Shown here: positions 5,669 through 5,888 of the stretch, piece by piece
How the letters are laid out: the number at the start of each line of letters is the position of its first letter
Numbering within the stretch: position 1 is the first letter of the stretch
Notes under the pieces: model-generated
The model's input: the letters and a program-made list of their open reading frames with translations, nothing else
What the model was told of the DNA's origin: nothing
Database searches by the model: none
From: Solirubrobacterales bacterium
GTDB taxonomy: Bacteria; Actinomycetota; Thermoleophilia; Solirubrobacterales; Solirubrobacteraceae
Assembly (NCBI GenBank): GCA_025963955.1
Contig: JAOPZU010000423.1
Coordinates: 1 to 5,888, forward strand
DNA: 5,888 nt
Direction: 5' to 3'
Position numbers and translations under genes: made by a program

Positions 5669-5888
5669 GCCCGCGGGCCCCGGCGGTCTGTCCGTGCGGC
5701 TCCGGGGCGGCGTTCGCCGCCTGCTGCGGGGAACTGCACCGGCGCCGCGGCTCCGGCCGGGCGGCCGCGCCGACCGCCGCGGCGCTGATGCGCTCGCGGT
5801 ACAGCGCGTTCGCGGTTGGTGACCCGGTCTACCTGCTGGCGAGCTGGCATCCGTCGACGCGGCCGCGATCCCTGGAGCTGGCGCCCGA
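5665..5888 (+). CDS. YchJ-family (UPF0225) SEC-C motif protein, N-terminal part, runs off right edge
   Basis: The frame opens at GTG 5665 and stays open to the window end, giving 74 full codons of a protein whose family is usually about 125-160 residues. Near the N-terminus is CPCGSG (9-14) followed by CCG (20-22), the SEC-C Cys pattern; here Cys9, Cys11, Cys20 and/or Cys21 probably bind zinc. It continues with the YchJ signature [19 protein letters not shown] (35-53) and [11 protein letters not shown] (56-66), which leads into the NTF2-like fold of the family. Its biochemical role is not established; SEC-C modules elsewhere serve protein or nucleic-acid contacts. GTG overlaps the TGA of the reductase as GTGA, so the two are probably co-transcribed and coupled. 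The family assignment is firm despite truncation; the C-terminal half cannot be judged. Confidence 0.92.
   Translation, partial: MSPRAPAVCPCGSGAAFAACCGELHRRRGSGRAAAPTAAALMRSRYSAFAVGDPVYLLASWHPSTRPRSLELAP

Noticed and set aside
5233..5850. 205-codon minus-strand frame opposite the reductase and YchJ genes
   Set aside because: It spans two strongly recognised plus-strand genes and shows no coherent domain, so it is a shadow frame.
1..5888. Mobile element, CRISPR array, tRNA/rRNA or toxin-antitoxin-like pair
   Set aside because: I found no transposase or integrase motif, no regularly spaced repeat, no tRNA-like cloverleaf or rRNA segment, and no pair of small genes. Base composition is even across the window, giving no sign of recent transfer.

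Overview
The window is very GC-rich throughout (well over 70% by eye). Its third codon positions are almost all G or C, and genes are packed with 4-base start/stop overlaps. The gene types (a YchJ-type SEC-C protein, a molybdopterin oxidoreductase of the kind often fused to a cytochrome b domain, a CvrA/NhaP2-type antiporter) fit a high-GC actinomycete. A Thermoleophilia/Solirubrobacterales-like organism is my guess, but nothing in the window proves the lineage.

The layout is seven genes in three transcription groups. (1) Rightward, 2-2637: the C-terminal part of a SUOX/YedY-like molybdopterin oxidoreductase, a translationally coupled four-helix membrane protein of unknown function, and then, after a 66-base gap that can fold into two abutting hairpins, a K+ or Na+/H+ antiporter with a C-terminal RCK_C-like domain. 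(2) Leftward, 4519-2634: a polytopic membrane protein I cannot assign, followed by an overlapping UlaG-like metallo-beta-lactamase-fold hydrolase. The hydrolase stop codon overlaps the antiporter stop codon tail to tail. (3) Rightward, 4619-5888: a zinc-independent NADP-dependent MDR-family reductase (CurA/PTGR type), overlapped by a YchJ/SEC-C family gene that runs off the right edge. Groups 2 and 3 diverge from a 99-base intergenic region that probably holds both promoters.

The first two genes look like one redox unit: a molybdenum enzyme at the membrane plus a small membrane partner. The antiporter is an independent ion-homeostasis function that may share the transcript. The leftward pair couples a membrane protein with a soluble hydrolase, substrate unknown. 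The last pair couples an enone/quinone-type reductase with a small Cys-rich, probably zinc-binding protein.

I see no mobile element, CRISPR array, rRNA or tRNA, and no gene-free stretch longer than 99 bases. Most of the window is ordinary housekeeping or accessory metabolism. The parts least explained by known families are the leftward membrane protein (3386-4519), its coupling to the hydrolase, and the structured leader of the antiporter. I do not see a clear new system.
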